NCBI RefSeq assembly: GCF_964355755.1
Contig: NC_092671.1
Location: forward strand, 33,747,304 to 33,811,303
Length of the DNA: 64,000 nt
Direction: 5' to 3'
DNA from: Antedon mediterranea
Lineage: Eukaryota > Echinodermata > Crinoidea > Comatulida > Antedonidae
The position numbers and the translations under genes are program-made. The notes under the pieces are model-generated. The model worked only from the letters and a program-made list of their open reading frames with translations. It did not search any database and had not been told where the DNA came from. Positions 45,166 through 54,752 of this stretch are shown piece after piece. Position 1 is the first letter of the stretch, and each line of letters begins with the position of its first letter.

Positions 45166-47652
45166 ATGGCGACTGGTGGTGGTCAAAGCGCGGCCCCGCC
45201 TAAAAAACAGACTGCGCAAGGGGGTGGTAGTGCTGCGAAGACAACTGATGTTAGTGAAATGATATCCGCTCTTACCAATGCTTTCAAGGGTTTGTCCACC
45301 CAAAAATCTCCTCCACCTGTTAAATTATCCAAGTTTTTTGGTACACCTAAACTTCCTGGGCAGAGTTCTTTAAGGGATTGGCTTATTGATTTCGAAGCCT
45401 ATTGTGACCATTATTCTTTAACAGATTGGAAAAAATATGATACTTTGATAAGTCATCTTGGTGGCAAGGCAAAGGATGAAGTCCGGTGTCAGATGATGGT
45501 GTCCGGTAATAGTAAAGATGCTAAGCGTGCTATTGGTATATTAAAATTTATGTTTGGTCCAGAAGAAACTGTTTCAGGATATAGTTCTTCTTTTTATTCT
45601 AGGCGTCAGTTAGAGGGAGAATCAATAGCTGATTATAGTCTAGAGTTACTCAAACTATACACACAGTTGGTTGAGGCATCAGATAGGAATGAGCAGGCAG
45701 CCTTAAAACACCTCCAGGATACTACTTTGAAGCAGAGATTAGTAGAAGGGGTCGGAGACCATGGGGTTAAAAGAGAATTAAAGCGAATTGAGTTGGCGTT
45801 CAGAGGGAAGACCTTTCTTGAAATGAGGGAGGAGGTTGTAGAATTGTTTAAAGGGGAACGAGTAAATACTAAACCAAAAATTCACGGGGTAGAGTGTGTA
45901 GATTACGGTCTGACCGAGATGAAACAAGAATTACAATCTTTTCTTAAGCAGCAAATCAATGAGACCATTGATAACAAATTCGGTGCATTATTGCAATCTC
46001 AACGTCCTAAATTCCATTCAGATGTTCGTTCTAATATTTCTCGTAGATGTTTCAATTGTGGTAACGAAGGTCATAGTAGAAACCAATGTAGTGTCCCTCC
46101 TGGTTTGTGTTGGACTTGTAAAAATCCAGGTCATTTTGCGTATGCTTGTCCTACTAAGTATAGTAGAAACCAAAATGTCAATTATAACTCATCTATAAAT
46201 CCTTCTCAACAGAGTGTTGTTCCGCAATCGTCATCAGGTATCCAGAGTAAGGATGTCCGTGCCCCTGTTGCAAGTGCAGATACAAATATTTCTAATGCTA
46301 TACCTAATTCACATGTTCAAAATACCGTGTTATTCGAGAAATTAGTTGCTAGAAGTCCTTGTACTACTATGAGTGTTGGTTCCGCTGAACTTGGGTGTAT
46401 TTTAGACACCGGAGCTGAGGCATCAATTATTCCATCATCCATATACCATAACATACTAAAGCCTGAATGTGGTGAACTGGGTAGTGTTGGTGGGTTGTTC
46501 ATGAATGTTATTGGGGTCTGTGGGGTTGAGGTACCCATAGAAGGGTACATTGAAATTCCCGTTGTGATTGCTGATCAGCAACTTAAGGGTAGTTTTCTGG
46601 TTGTCTCCGACATCGCCGTTAAGAATAAGCAAGTAAATTATCCGATTCTTATTGGATGTAATATTTTACGCCAGTTGCATGGTTTCAGTGGTCTACATGA
46701 GTTGCGAAAACTGGTAGATGAGCATCCTTCTGCGCCCGAAATAAGTAGATCTGAAGTAATGTTGAGAATCGATGAAGACGAGTCCAACGTTCTTGTCTCA
46801 TTAAAACACATAAATATAGTTGTTCCTTTCCAATCTTTAAATGAATCTATTAAACCTAATGTAAATGTTGGTTCTCATGCTAACTGTGACTCTTTTACTA
46901 CTTTGAACAGGGAATCGTCGGATGTTGGAGCAGATAGAAGTATCAACTCAGAACCAGATATTGCTTTAGATTTACCTCCTGGGATAATGTTGAATGGTTT
47001 GGATCCTCGTGTGGAAAAGTTTGATTGTGATTTGGACGATGTTTTGCCACATGGTGTGGTTTCTCTGGATGGAAATGGTGAAGGGTCTGAACATCATTAC
47101 AACAATGATAGTGGTTCTAGTTCTGAGTCGGATGATGATATACCCGGTGTTATTGTTAGTTGTGACCTGCCTCCAGTATTGAGTGATAGTGAGCCAATAG
47201 TTCCTCTTAGAAGGTCTACTCGTAGTACCCAAGGAACTCATAGTAACCCTTTTCGTTTACCTAAATCTGTTTTGGAACAATACCTGGTGTTATGTGCCTT
47301 GTTACATTTGCTGGTTAACTTCTCCTCTTTATTTTCGTTTGTTTCTCCTTTTGGGGACAAAAGGATCTCAAGCGGGGAAGGTGTAGTGAATCTATATTTT
47401 TTTGTATTTTTTATGTTTCTTCTCTTTTATAGGTTCTCCTTTTGGGGACAAAAGGATTTTAAGCGGGGAACATGTCATGGATCAGTTGTTGTTCGTGTGC
47501 GTTCTGCGTATTTGCATATAAGTGTCTTGCTGCTAGTTGTTTTGCGAGCATTGTGTTTGGCGCATTTGCATATAGGTGATGTTTTGGTTAACTACCTGGT
47601 TTTTCTGTCTGCGCGTCAGAAAAGCTTTTGTTGCAAACACAGGAAGATGTGA
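45166..47652 (+). CDS. Gag-protease polyprotein of nested element, copy 1 (pol core missing)
   Basis: 828 codons from ATGGCGACTGG. Order: low-complexity N-terminus; Gag CA-like region about residues 55-240 (LRDWLIDFEAYCDHYSL, FKFMFGPEE-like, RRQLEGESIADYSLELLKLY); two CCHC zinc knuckles (C295-F-N-C...H...C, C315-W-T-C...H...C); aspartic protease ILDTGAEASIIPS with the catalytic Asp near 414 and ILIGCNIL downstream; then about 200 residues ending PLRRSTRSTQG, a tail typical of the C-terminal end of Gypsy Pol. RT, RNase H and integrase, which normally lie between protease and that tail, are absent, yet the frame is kept. It runs on through two copies of the polypurine tract and 59 codons into the LTR. 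Likely packages its own RNA but needs pol in trans. Confidence 0.9.
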   Translation: MATGGGQSAAPPKKQTAQGGGSAAKTTDVSEMISALTNAFKGLSTQKSPPPVKLSKFFGTPKLPGQSSLRDWLIDFEAYCDHYSLTDWKKYDTLISHLGGKAKDEVRCQMMVSGNSKDAKRAIGILKFMFGPEETVSGYSSSFYSRRQLEGESIADYSLELLKLYTQLVEASDRNEQAALKHLQDTTLKQRLVEGVGDHGVKRELKRIELAFRGKTFLEMREEVVELFKGERVNTKPKIHGVECVDYGLTEMKQELQSFLKQQINETIDNKFGALLQSQRPKFHSDVRSNISRRCFNCGNEGHSRNQCSVPPGLCWTCKNPGHFAYACPTKYSRNQNVNYNSSINPSQQSVVPQSSSGIQSKDVRAPVASADTNISNAIPNSHVQNTVLFEKLVARSPCTTMSVGSAELGCILDTGAEASIIPSSIYHNILKPECGELGSVGGLFMNVIGVCGVEVPIEGYIEIPVVIADQQLKGSFLVVSDIAVKNKQVNYPILIGCNILRQLHGFSGLHELRKLVDEHPSAPEISRSEVMLRIDEDESNVLVSLKHINIVVPFQSLNESIKPNVNVGSHANCDSFTTLNRESSDVGADRSINSEPDIALDLPPGIMLNGLDPRVEKFDCDLDDVLPHGVVSLDGNGEGSEHHYNNDSGSSSESDDDIPGVIVSCDLPPVLSDSEPIVPLRRSTRSTQGTHSNPFRLPKSVLEQYLVLCALLHLLVNFSSLFSFVSPFGDKRISSGEGVVNLYFFVFFMFLLFYRFSFWGQKDFKRGTCHGSVVVRVRSAYLHISVLLLVVLRALCLAHLHIGDVLVNYLVFLSARQKSFCCKHRKM
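47345..47472 (+). repeat. Duplicated polypurine tract before LTR 2
   Basis: CTCCTTTTGGGGACAAAAGG-AT-(CTC/TTT)-AAGCGGGGAA occurs at 47345-47379 and 47436-47470, the second directly against LTR 2. The same pair precedes LTR 3 (51031, 51122). Confidence 0.88.
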
Positions 47653-48264
47653 TTTTTGTTACCGTGTTGTATATATATATTATTAAGCCGTTGTTGAAGT
47701 TACCATTGTAAGTAGTAAAAAGAATTATATTACATGATGGACGGATCATTCGCCTGTTAATTTATTATACTAAATTGCATGCATACAACTTAAATAAAGC
47801 AAATAATGTTCTCAAATCTTTACTTCAATTTATAGAGAAATGGTTGATTGCTGTACGATCTTTCGTTCTTAGTTAGTAAATACATCATTCAAGTTGATTC
47901 AGGTATTAATCATTTGTAATGACGTTTAATTGATTGTATTGTTCTTAATGATAACCAGTTTGTACACAGTGTGTTTGTTTAAGTATAGTGGTAATACAGT
48001 GGTAAAGTGAAGTTATAAACTGACTGTTATTGAAATTATGTAACGCTTGTTTGTATATTTGCAGGGTTTTTTCCTTTCTTCGTTCTCTTTATTTTCTGAG
48101 TGACGTTGAGTTGTACACAATAAATGGTCTGGTAACGGCAATCAACAACTTGTTGTCTTTCTGTTGGTCTTGATATTGCATTCATTTGAGCCAAGCCTCG
48201 CACGCTTGATACCCGGGGAGAAAACTTCCAAATCAATCCGGGCATGGTCTCACGTACCACGACA
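47473..48264 (+). repeat. LTR 2 (shared, central) of nested element
   Basis: Acts as 3' LTR of unit 1 and 5' LTR of unit 2. Octamers at 47510-47517 and 47564-47571. Confidence 0.93.
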
Positions 48265-48851
48265 AATTGGCGTCACGGACAGGATCGCAATTCAAGAATG
48301 ACGTTTAGCGGCAGATGATGGTGATTAGCGGGTATATTCTTTGGAGTGACCAGTGATTGGAAAGCCCTGGATCAACTGTCGGTGAATCCGCGATACAGAT
48401 AAGATGTATACATATTGAACTATCATTAATTGATGTATTTTCTTTATGTTAATTATATAGATTTCTATATACTGTATGGGATTTATTGATCACTGTAGAT
48501 TGATGTATTGTATTTACGCAATTATTGATTTATAATAATAATTGACATTGATATAACGTAAGTGATATTGTAGTTTGAATGCAGTAGCCGATTATTTAGA
48601 GGATTTGCCTAGTGATGTTATGGTAAACTTGTGTTATATAACGTGTAATAATATTGTTAAACGATAGTCTGTTTAAAGCACATTGCGATAATTAAATGTT
48701 GATATATGCTACTTTAATATTGTAACTATAATTACAGAACGTTAGTGAGATTGTTATATGCTGTTTAAAATCCATAGAGAAATATTGATATCTAATATAT
48801 TATATGCTACCTTCGTAAATAATTCATTAGTGAAAGTCACATTTTCTCGTT

Positions 48852-51338
48852 ATGGCGACTGGTGGTGGTCAAAGCGCGGCCCCGCCTAAAAAACAGACTG
48901 CGCAAGGGGGTGGTAGTGCTGCGAAGACAACTGATGTTAGTGAAATGATATCCGCTCTTACCAATGCTTTCAAGGGTTTGTCCACCCAAAAATCTCCTCC
49001 ACCTGTTAAATTATCCAAGTTTTTTGGTACACCTAAACTTCCTGGGCAGAGTTCTTTAAGGGATTGGCTTATTGATTTCGAAGCCTATTGTGACCATTAT
49101 TCTTTAACAGATTGGAAAAAATATGATACTTTGATAAGTCATCTTGGTGGCAAGGCAAAGGATGAAGTCCGGTGTCAGATGATGGTGTCCGGTAATAGTA
49201 AAGATGCTAAGCGTGCTATTGGTATATTAAAATTTATGTTTGGTCCAGAAGAAACTGTTTCAGGATATAGTTCTTCTTTTTATTCTAGGCGTCAGTTAGA
49301 GGGAGAATCAATAGCTGATTATAGTCTAGAGTTACTCAAACTATACACACAGTTGGTTGAGGCATCAGATAGGAATGAGCAGGCAGCCTTAAAACACCTC
49401 CAGGATACTACTTTGAAGCAGAGATTAGTAGAAGGGGTCGGAGACCATGGGGTTAAAAGAGAATTAAAGCGAATTGAGTTGGCGTTCAGAGGGAAGACCT
49501 TTCTTGAAATGAGGGAGGAGGTTGTAGAATTGTTTAAAGGGGAACGAGTAAATACTAAACCAAAAATTCACGGGGTAGAGTGTGTAGATTACGGTCTGAC
49601 CGAGATGAAACAAGAATTACAATCTTTTCTTAAGCAGCAAATCAATGAGACCATTGATAACAAATTCGGTGCATTATTGCAATCTCAACGTCCTAAATTC
49701 CATTCAGATGTTCGTTCTAATATTTCTCGTAGATGTTTCAATTGTGGTAACGAAGGTCATAGTAGAAACCAATGTAGTGTCCCTCCTGGTTTGTGTTGGA
49801 CTTGTAAAAATCCAGGTCATTTTGCGTATGCTTGTCCTACTAAGTATAGTAGAAACCAAAATGTCAATTATAACTCATCTATAAATCCTTCTCAACAGAG
49901 TGTTGTTCCGCAATCGTCATCAGGTATCCAGAGTAAGGATGTCCGTGCCCCTGTTGCAAGTGCAGATACAAATATTTCTAATGCTATACCTAATTCACAT
50001 GTTCAAAATACCGTGTTATTCGAGAAATTAGTTGCTAGAAGTCCTTGTACTACTATGAGTGTTGGTTCCGCTGAACTTGGGTGTATTTTAGACACCGGAG
50101 CTGAGGCATCAATTATTCCATCATCCATATACCATAACATACTAAAGCCTGAATGTGGTGAACTGGGTAGTGTTGGTGGGTTGTTCATGAATGTTATTGG
50201 GGTCTGTGGGGTTGAGGTACCCATAGAAGGGTACATTGAAATTCCCGTTGTGATTGCTGATCAGCAACTTAAGGGTAGTTTTCTGGTTGTCTCCGACATC
50301 GCCGTTAAGAATAAGCAAGTAAATTATCCGATTCTTATTGGATGTAATATTTTACGCCAGTTGCATGGTTTCAGTGGTCTACATGAGTTGCGAAAACTGG
50401 TAGATGAGCATCCTTCTGCGCCCGAAATAAGTAGATCTGAAGTAATGTTGAGAATCGATGAAGACGAGTCCAACGTTCTTGTCTCATTAAAACACATAAA
50501 TATAGTTGTTCCTTTCCAATCTTTAAATGAATCTATTAAACCTAATGTAAATGTTGGTTCTCATGCTAACTGTGACTCTTTTACTACTTTGAACAGGGAA
50601 TCGTCGGATGTTGGAGCAGATAGAAGTATCAACTCAGAACCAGATATTGCTTTAGATTTACCTCCTGGGATAATGTTGAATGGTTTGGATCCTCGTGTGG
50701 AAAAGTTTGATTGTGATTTGGACGATGTTTTGCCACATGGTGTGGTTTCTCTGGATGGAAATGGTGAAGGGTCTGAACATCATTACAACAATGATAGTGG
50801 TTCTAGTTCTGAGTCGGATGATGATATACCCGGTGTTATTGTTAGTTGTGACCTGCCTCCAGTATTGAGTGATAGTGAGCCAATAGTTCCTCTTAGAAGG
50901 TCTACTCGTAGTACCCAAGGAACTCATAGTAACCCTTTTCGTTTACCTAAATCTGTTTTGGAACAATACCTGGTGTTATGTGCCTTGTTACATTTGCTGG
51001 TTAACTTCTCCTCTTTATTTTCGTTTGTTTCTCCTTTTGGGGACAAAAGGATCTCAAGCGGGGAAGGTGTAGTGAATCTATATTTTTTTGTATTTTTTAT
51101 GTTTCTTCTCTTTTATAGGTTCTCCTTTTGGGGACAAAAGGATTTTAAGCGGGGAACATGTCATGGATCAGTTGTTGTTCGTGTGCGTTCTGCGTATTTG
51201 CATATAAGTGTCTTGCTGCTAGTTGTTTTGCGAGCATTGTGTTTGGCGCATTTGCATATAGGTGATGTTTTGGTTAACTACCTGGTTTTTCTGTCTGCGC
51301 GTCAGAAAAGCTTTTGTTGCAAACACAGGAAGATGTGA
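48852..51338 (+). CDS. Gag-protease polyprotein of nested element, copy 2
   Basis: Identical translation to 45166-47652, offset by 3686. It has the same start, zinc knuckles, protease, missing pol core and read-through into the next LTR. Identity of both the ORF and non-coding flanks implies very recent duplication, gene conversion, or an assembly duplication of one unit. Confidence 0.9.
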   Translation: MATGGGQSAAPPKKQTAQGGGSAAKTTDVSEMISALTNAFKGLSTQKSPPPVKLSKFFGTPKLPGQSSLRDWLIDFEAYCDHYSLTDWKKYDTLISHLGGKAKDEVRCQMMVSGNSKDAKRAIGILKFMFGPEETVSGYSSSFYSRRQLEGESIADYSLELLKLYTQLVEASDRNEQAALKHLQDTTLKQRLVEGVGDHGVKRELKRIELAFRGKTFLEMREEVVELFKGERVNTKPKIHGVECVDYGLTEMKQELQSFLKQQINETIDNKFGALLQSQRPKFHSDVRSNISRRCFNCGNEGHSRNQCSVPPGLCWTCKNPGHFAYACPTKYSRNQNVNYNSSINPSQQSVVPQSSSGIQSKDVRAPVASADTNISNAIPNSHVQNTVLFEKLVARSPCTTMSVGSAELGCILDTGAEASIIPSSIYHNILKPECGELGSVGGLFMNVIGVCGVEVPIEGYIEIPVVIADQQLKGSFLVVSDIAVKNKQVNYPILIGCNILRQLHGFSGLHELRKLVDEHPSAPEISRSEVMLRIDEDESNVLVSLKHINIVVPFQSLNESIKPNVNVGSHANCDSFTTLNRESSDVGADRSINSEPDIALDLPPGIMLNGLDPRVEKFDCDLDDVLPHGVVSLDGNGEGSEHHYNNDSGSSSESDDDIPGVIVSCDLPPVLSDSEPIVPLRRSTRSTQGTHSNPFRLPKSVLEQYLVLCALLHLLVNFSSLFSFVSPFGDKRISSGEGVVNLYFFVFFMFLLFYRFSFWGQKDFKRGTCHGSVVVRVRSAYLHISVLLLVVLRALCLAHLHIGDVLVNYLVFLSARQKSFCCKHRKM

Positions 51339-51950
51339 TTTTTGTTACCGTGTTGTATATATATATTATTAAGCCGTTGTTGAAGTTACCATTGTAAGTA
51401 GTAAAAAGAATTATATTACATGATGGACGGATCATTCGCCTGTTAATTTATTATACTAAATTGCATGCATACAACTTAAATAAAGCAAATAATGTTCTCA
51501 AATCTTTACTTCAATTTATAGAGAAATGGTTGATTGCTGTACGATCTTTCGTTCTTAGTTAGTAAATACATCATTCAAGTTGATTCAGGTATTAATCATT
51601 TGTAATGACGTTTAATTGATTGTATTGTTCTTAATGATAACCAGTTTGTACACAGTGTGTTTGTTTAAGTATAGTGGTAATACAGTGGTAAAGTGAAGTT
51701 ATAAACTGACTGTTATTGAAATTATGTAACGCTTGTTTGTATATTTGCAGGGTTTTTTCCTTTCTTCGTTCTCTTTATTTTCTGAGTGACGTTGAGTTGT
51801 ACACAATAAATGGTCTGGTAACGGCAATCAACAACTTGTTGTCTTTCTGTTGGTCTTGATATTGCATTCATTTGAGCCAAGCCTCGCACGCTTGATACCC
51901 GGGGAGAAAACTTCCAAATCAATCCGGGCATGGTCTCACGTACCACGACA
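51159..51950 (+). repeat. LTR 3 of nested element
   Basis: Ends CCACGACA directly before TTAT and the resumed Gag frame of element B. Octamers at 51196-51203 and 51250-51257. Confidence 0.93.
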
Positions 51951-52176
51951 TTATACCCCAAGACGAAACCGAAGCCCAAGCCCATACAAACCCCGATTCC
52001 AGACCCCACTGACCCCAAGATATAGACAACCTCCCCCAACCTGTTATTACTGCGGGAAACCAGGCCACATAGCAAGGCACTGCCGACAACAAAACCGTTC
52101 TTACGGAAATTATCCCCCACCATACCCATACCAACAGTCAAACAATTACTATCCTAGCCACCAGCAGGATTTTTAA
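51951..52176 (+). pseudogene. Gag of element B, C-terminal part with CCHC knuckle
   Basis: After removing the nested element and one TTAT, the Gag frame continues TPRRNRSPSPYKPRFQ and one zinc knuckle C-Y-Y-C-G-K-P-G-H-I-A-R-H-C, ending TAA at 52174-52176 within TTTTTAAAAAGG. The pol frame is open in -1 across this stop, so a Phe-codon slip at TTT-TAA could make Gag-Pol. Confidence 0.88.
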
Positions 52177-54752
52177 AAAGGGGACTAGATGCCGCCTATA
52201 ATCTGGCCCCCCATACTAAATACGACAATTTTAAGGCAAAATACTTAGGGAATTCAGATAATATTGATTTGTTACTTAACGACAGAAATGACGTTAAAGG
52301 AAATTTACCAGATGGTAGAAATGTTTTAACTTTATTTGACAGTGGTTCAACTAGAACTATAATCTCACAATCGTACGTTAATTCCTCACTTTATTTATCG
52401 CGTTTAAAGCCAGTTAAAGTGAACACAACTAAATTTCGATTAGGTAACGGTGACTTCTTATATGCCAACCACTTAGTGCTATTCGAATTATATATCCAAG
52501 GACACAAATTTAAAATGTCAGCGTTAATCGTAAAAAATTTGACAGGTATTGACCTGATACTTAGAACCGAAACATTGTCTGAACTCGACGGTACTTTAAA
52601 TTTTAAGGAAAACACATTTCGCATTAGACCAAAGATTTTTAGCTTTCGTCCTGTCCACAAGATTTTTTTTAAACCCGGTGATACTAAAACAGTTAAATTA
52701 AAAGGAAGGGTTCCCGCCTTTGTACGCAATTCTGATGTTGTTCTACATGCAACCACCCATATTTCAAAACTTTGTCCATCAGATATGTTAGTAAAATTAC
52801 ACAGAGGAGAAACCAACATTGATATCACTAACAACACAAACAGAAACGTATCTCTAAATACACATCAACCTATCGCGAGCCTTCACTTAACCAACCTTTT
52901 AACAGTTACTAACGACCTACCAATAGATAGAATAAAGTTGACCAATGACAACGCAAACAAGTACCCACATTTAGAACGTACAGACCCATTGCTAACTTTA
53001 ACCGAGGAAGAAATAATTAGAAAACAAGTTGATTTAACAGACAGCGTTTTAACACATAGAGAAAAAGAAGATTTGTATAAAACCTTACAACAAAACAGAA
53101 ACGCATTTTCACTTTATGGTGAACTATCTAGCTGCCCAAACTTCAAAGCTGACATACACCTCTCTAACGATGAACCATTTTTTATTCGACCATACTTCGC
53201 GACAGACAAAGACAAACATGTTATTGAGGCCGAATTGAACAAATTAGTCAAATTAGGAATCTTAGCAGTAGGACACCAATCGTATACTTCCCCTGTCCTT
53301 CTTGTTTCAAAGAAAAATTCAAAAGATAAAAGAGTTGTCACAGACTTTCGCTATCTAAATTCCAGGATAAAACGTATTAATCACCCATTCCCATTAATTG
53401 CCGAAACTTTGAAAACAATAGGTAACGCTAATGCACAGATTCTTAGCGTAATTGATTTGAAATCAGCGTTCCACTGTGTACCATTAGCCGAACATGCCCA
53501 ACAATACACAGGTATAGCTTCATATCATGGTGGAAAACATTATTATTATAAGAGATTAGCACAAGGATTAAACGTTTCGCCAGGTATATTTCAAGCAAAG
53601 ATTGACGAAATTTTAAATGAAATCCCAAATTCTAGAGAATTCTGTATCGCCCATCACGATGATATTATTTTATTTAGCCAAGACAAATTTGCTCATAAGC
53701 AGCACCTCGTTTCCGTTTTACAAGCCCTACAATTAAATGGTTTTAGAATTTGTCCAAAGAAATGTAAGTTATTCAAGAATAAAGTGCAATATATGGGACA
53801 CACCATCCTGATTAATTCTTCAGGACACGCATGCATCACACCATTAGGCGACAGGTGTGCAGCTATCCAAAATTTGCCAGTCCCACGAACCCATAAAGAA
53901 ACTAAACGATTTATTGGTGCAGTAAATTATGTATCCTATTTTTTCCCTCAAATACAATCAATTTTACGTCCGTTACATACACTCGCAAGTAAACGCCGAA
54001 AATTTGTTTGGTCTACTGAACACCAGAAAGCATTTGACGAAATTAAACAATTAATGGTTAAACGACCTACTCTTCAAATGCCTAGAAAAGAAGGTAGATT
54101 TACGCTATATAGCGACACTTCAAGAACCGCAACAGGTTCATATTTAACACAAACAGTAAACGGTAAAGAACACATAATAGGTTATTATTCCAAAATCTTA
54201 CCACAAGCCTGTCAACGATATAGCGTCACAGAATTAGAGTTATTTGGACTTTACATTAACGTTTCAGCATTTCGACACTTACTAAAGGGTTGCGAATTTG
54301 ATGCATTCGTAGACCACTCAGCAATTGTACAAATTTGGAATTCAAAAGATCAGCCATGTACACCCCGTTTACAGAAACTAATATTACGATTGTCCGGATA
54401 CATTTTCCAAATTGGTTATAAGAAAGGAACTGAATTAGTTTTAGCAGATTTCCTCTCCCGAGCCCCTCGTGATGACGATTCCGAAATTGATCAAGTTGTA
54501 CCCATTGCATGTAATATTACAGAGACTGAATCTCTTAACCCGATTACAAACACATCTACTTGCAGACCAGTAACAAGGTCATACGTCAAGAAAATGGGAA
54601 TAAATATACCTGAACTACATAAACCCAAACCAGTACAAACACCTGTCATTAATCAAAATCCAGTGACAACAAACACGCGACCTACACCTCAACCTACCGC
54701 TACACCACAGATAATCACGAGACAACAAACAAACGATCACCGCCTATCATAA
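52170..54752 (+). CDS. Pol of element B: protease, reverse transcriptase, RNase H
   Basis: Open in the -1 frame from 52170; no ATG is needed if made by frameshift (first TTG-rich stretch at 52269). Counting from 52269: protease LFDSGSTRTIIS with Asp at about 24; RT fingers/palm about 280-520 (SPVLLVSKKNSKDKRVVTDFRYLN, VIDLKSAFHCVPL, RLAQGLNVSPGIFQ); catalytic box A-H-H-D-D-I-I at 461-467; thumb/connection KRFIGAVNYVSYFFP; RNase H about 612-730 (LYSDTSRTATGSYL, TELELFGL, FVDHSAI, VLADFLSRAP). The RT box has His-His-Asp-Asp where Gypsy RTs usually have Tyr/Phe-x-Asp-Asp; both Asp are kept. Frame ends at 54752, then shifts to the integrase frame. Confidence 0.92.
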   Translation, partial: FLKRGLDAAYNLAPHTKYDNFKAKYLGNSDNIDLLLNDRNDVKGNLPDGRNVLTLFDSGSTRTIISQSYVNSSLYLSRLKPVKVNTTKFRLGNGDFLYANHLVLFELYIQGHKFKMSALIVKNLTGIDLILRTETLSELDGTLNFKENTFRIRPKIFSFRPVHKIFFKPGDTKTVKLKGRVPAFVRNSDVVLHATTHISKLCPSDMLVKLHRGETNIDITNNTNRNVSLNTHQPIASLHLTNLLTVTNDLPIDRIKLTNDNANKYPHLERTDPLLTLTEEEIIRKQVDLTDSVLTHREKEDLYKTLQQNRNAFSLYGELSSCPNFKADIHLSNDEPFFIRPYFATDKDKHVIEAELNKLVKLGILAVGHQSYTSPVLLVSKKNSKDKRVVTDFRYLNSRIKRINHPFPLIAETLKTIGNANAQILSVIDLKSAFHCVPLAEHAQQYTGIASYHGGKHYYYKRLAQGLNVSPGIFQAKIDEILNEIPNSREFCIAHHDDIILFSQDKFAHKQHLVSVLQALQLNGFRICPKKCKLFKNKVQYMGHTILINSSGHACITPLGDRCAAIQNLPVPRTHKETKRFIGAVNYVSYFFPQIQSILRPLHTLASKRRKFVWSTEHQKAFDEIKQLMVKRPTLQMPRKEGRFTLYSDTSRTATGSYLTQTVNGKEHIIGYYSKILPQACQRYSVTELELFGLYINVSAFRHLLKGCEFDAFVDHSAIVQIWNSKDQPCTPRLQKLILRLSGYIFQIGYKKGTELVLADFLSRAPRDDDSEIDQVVPIACNITETESLNPITNTSTCRPVTRSYVKKMGINIPELHKPKPVQTPVINQNPVTTNTRPTPQPTATPQIITRQQTNDHRLS

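Larger units (their letters stand above)
43783..51954 (+). mobile_element. Nested tandem LTR element: LTR-internal-LTR-internal-LTR
   Basis: Three 792 bp LTRs at 43787-44578, 47473-48264 and 51159-51950 (TGTCATGGATCAG...CGTACCACGACA) and two internal regions, spaced exactly 3686 bp. Target duplication TTAT (43783-43786, 51951-51954) flanks the whole array, not each unit, so one insertion was later expanded, most simply by unequal exchange between LTRs. No difference between units was noticed. The internals encode Gag-protease but no RT, RNase H or integrase, so it depends on a helper. Confidence 0.93.
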
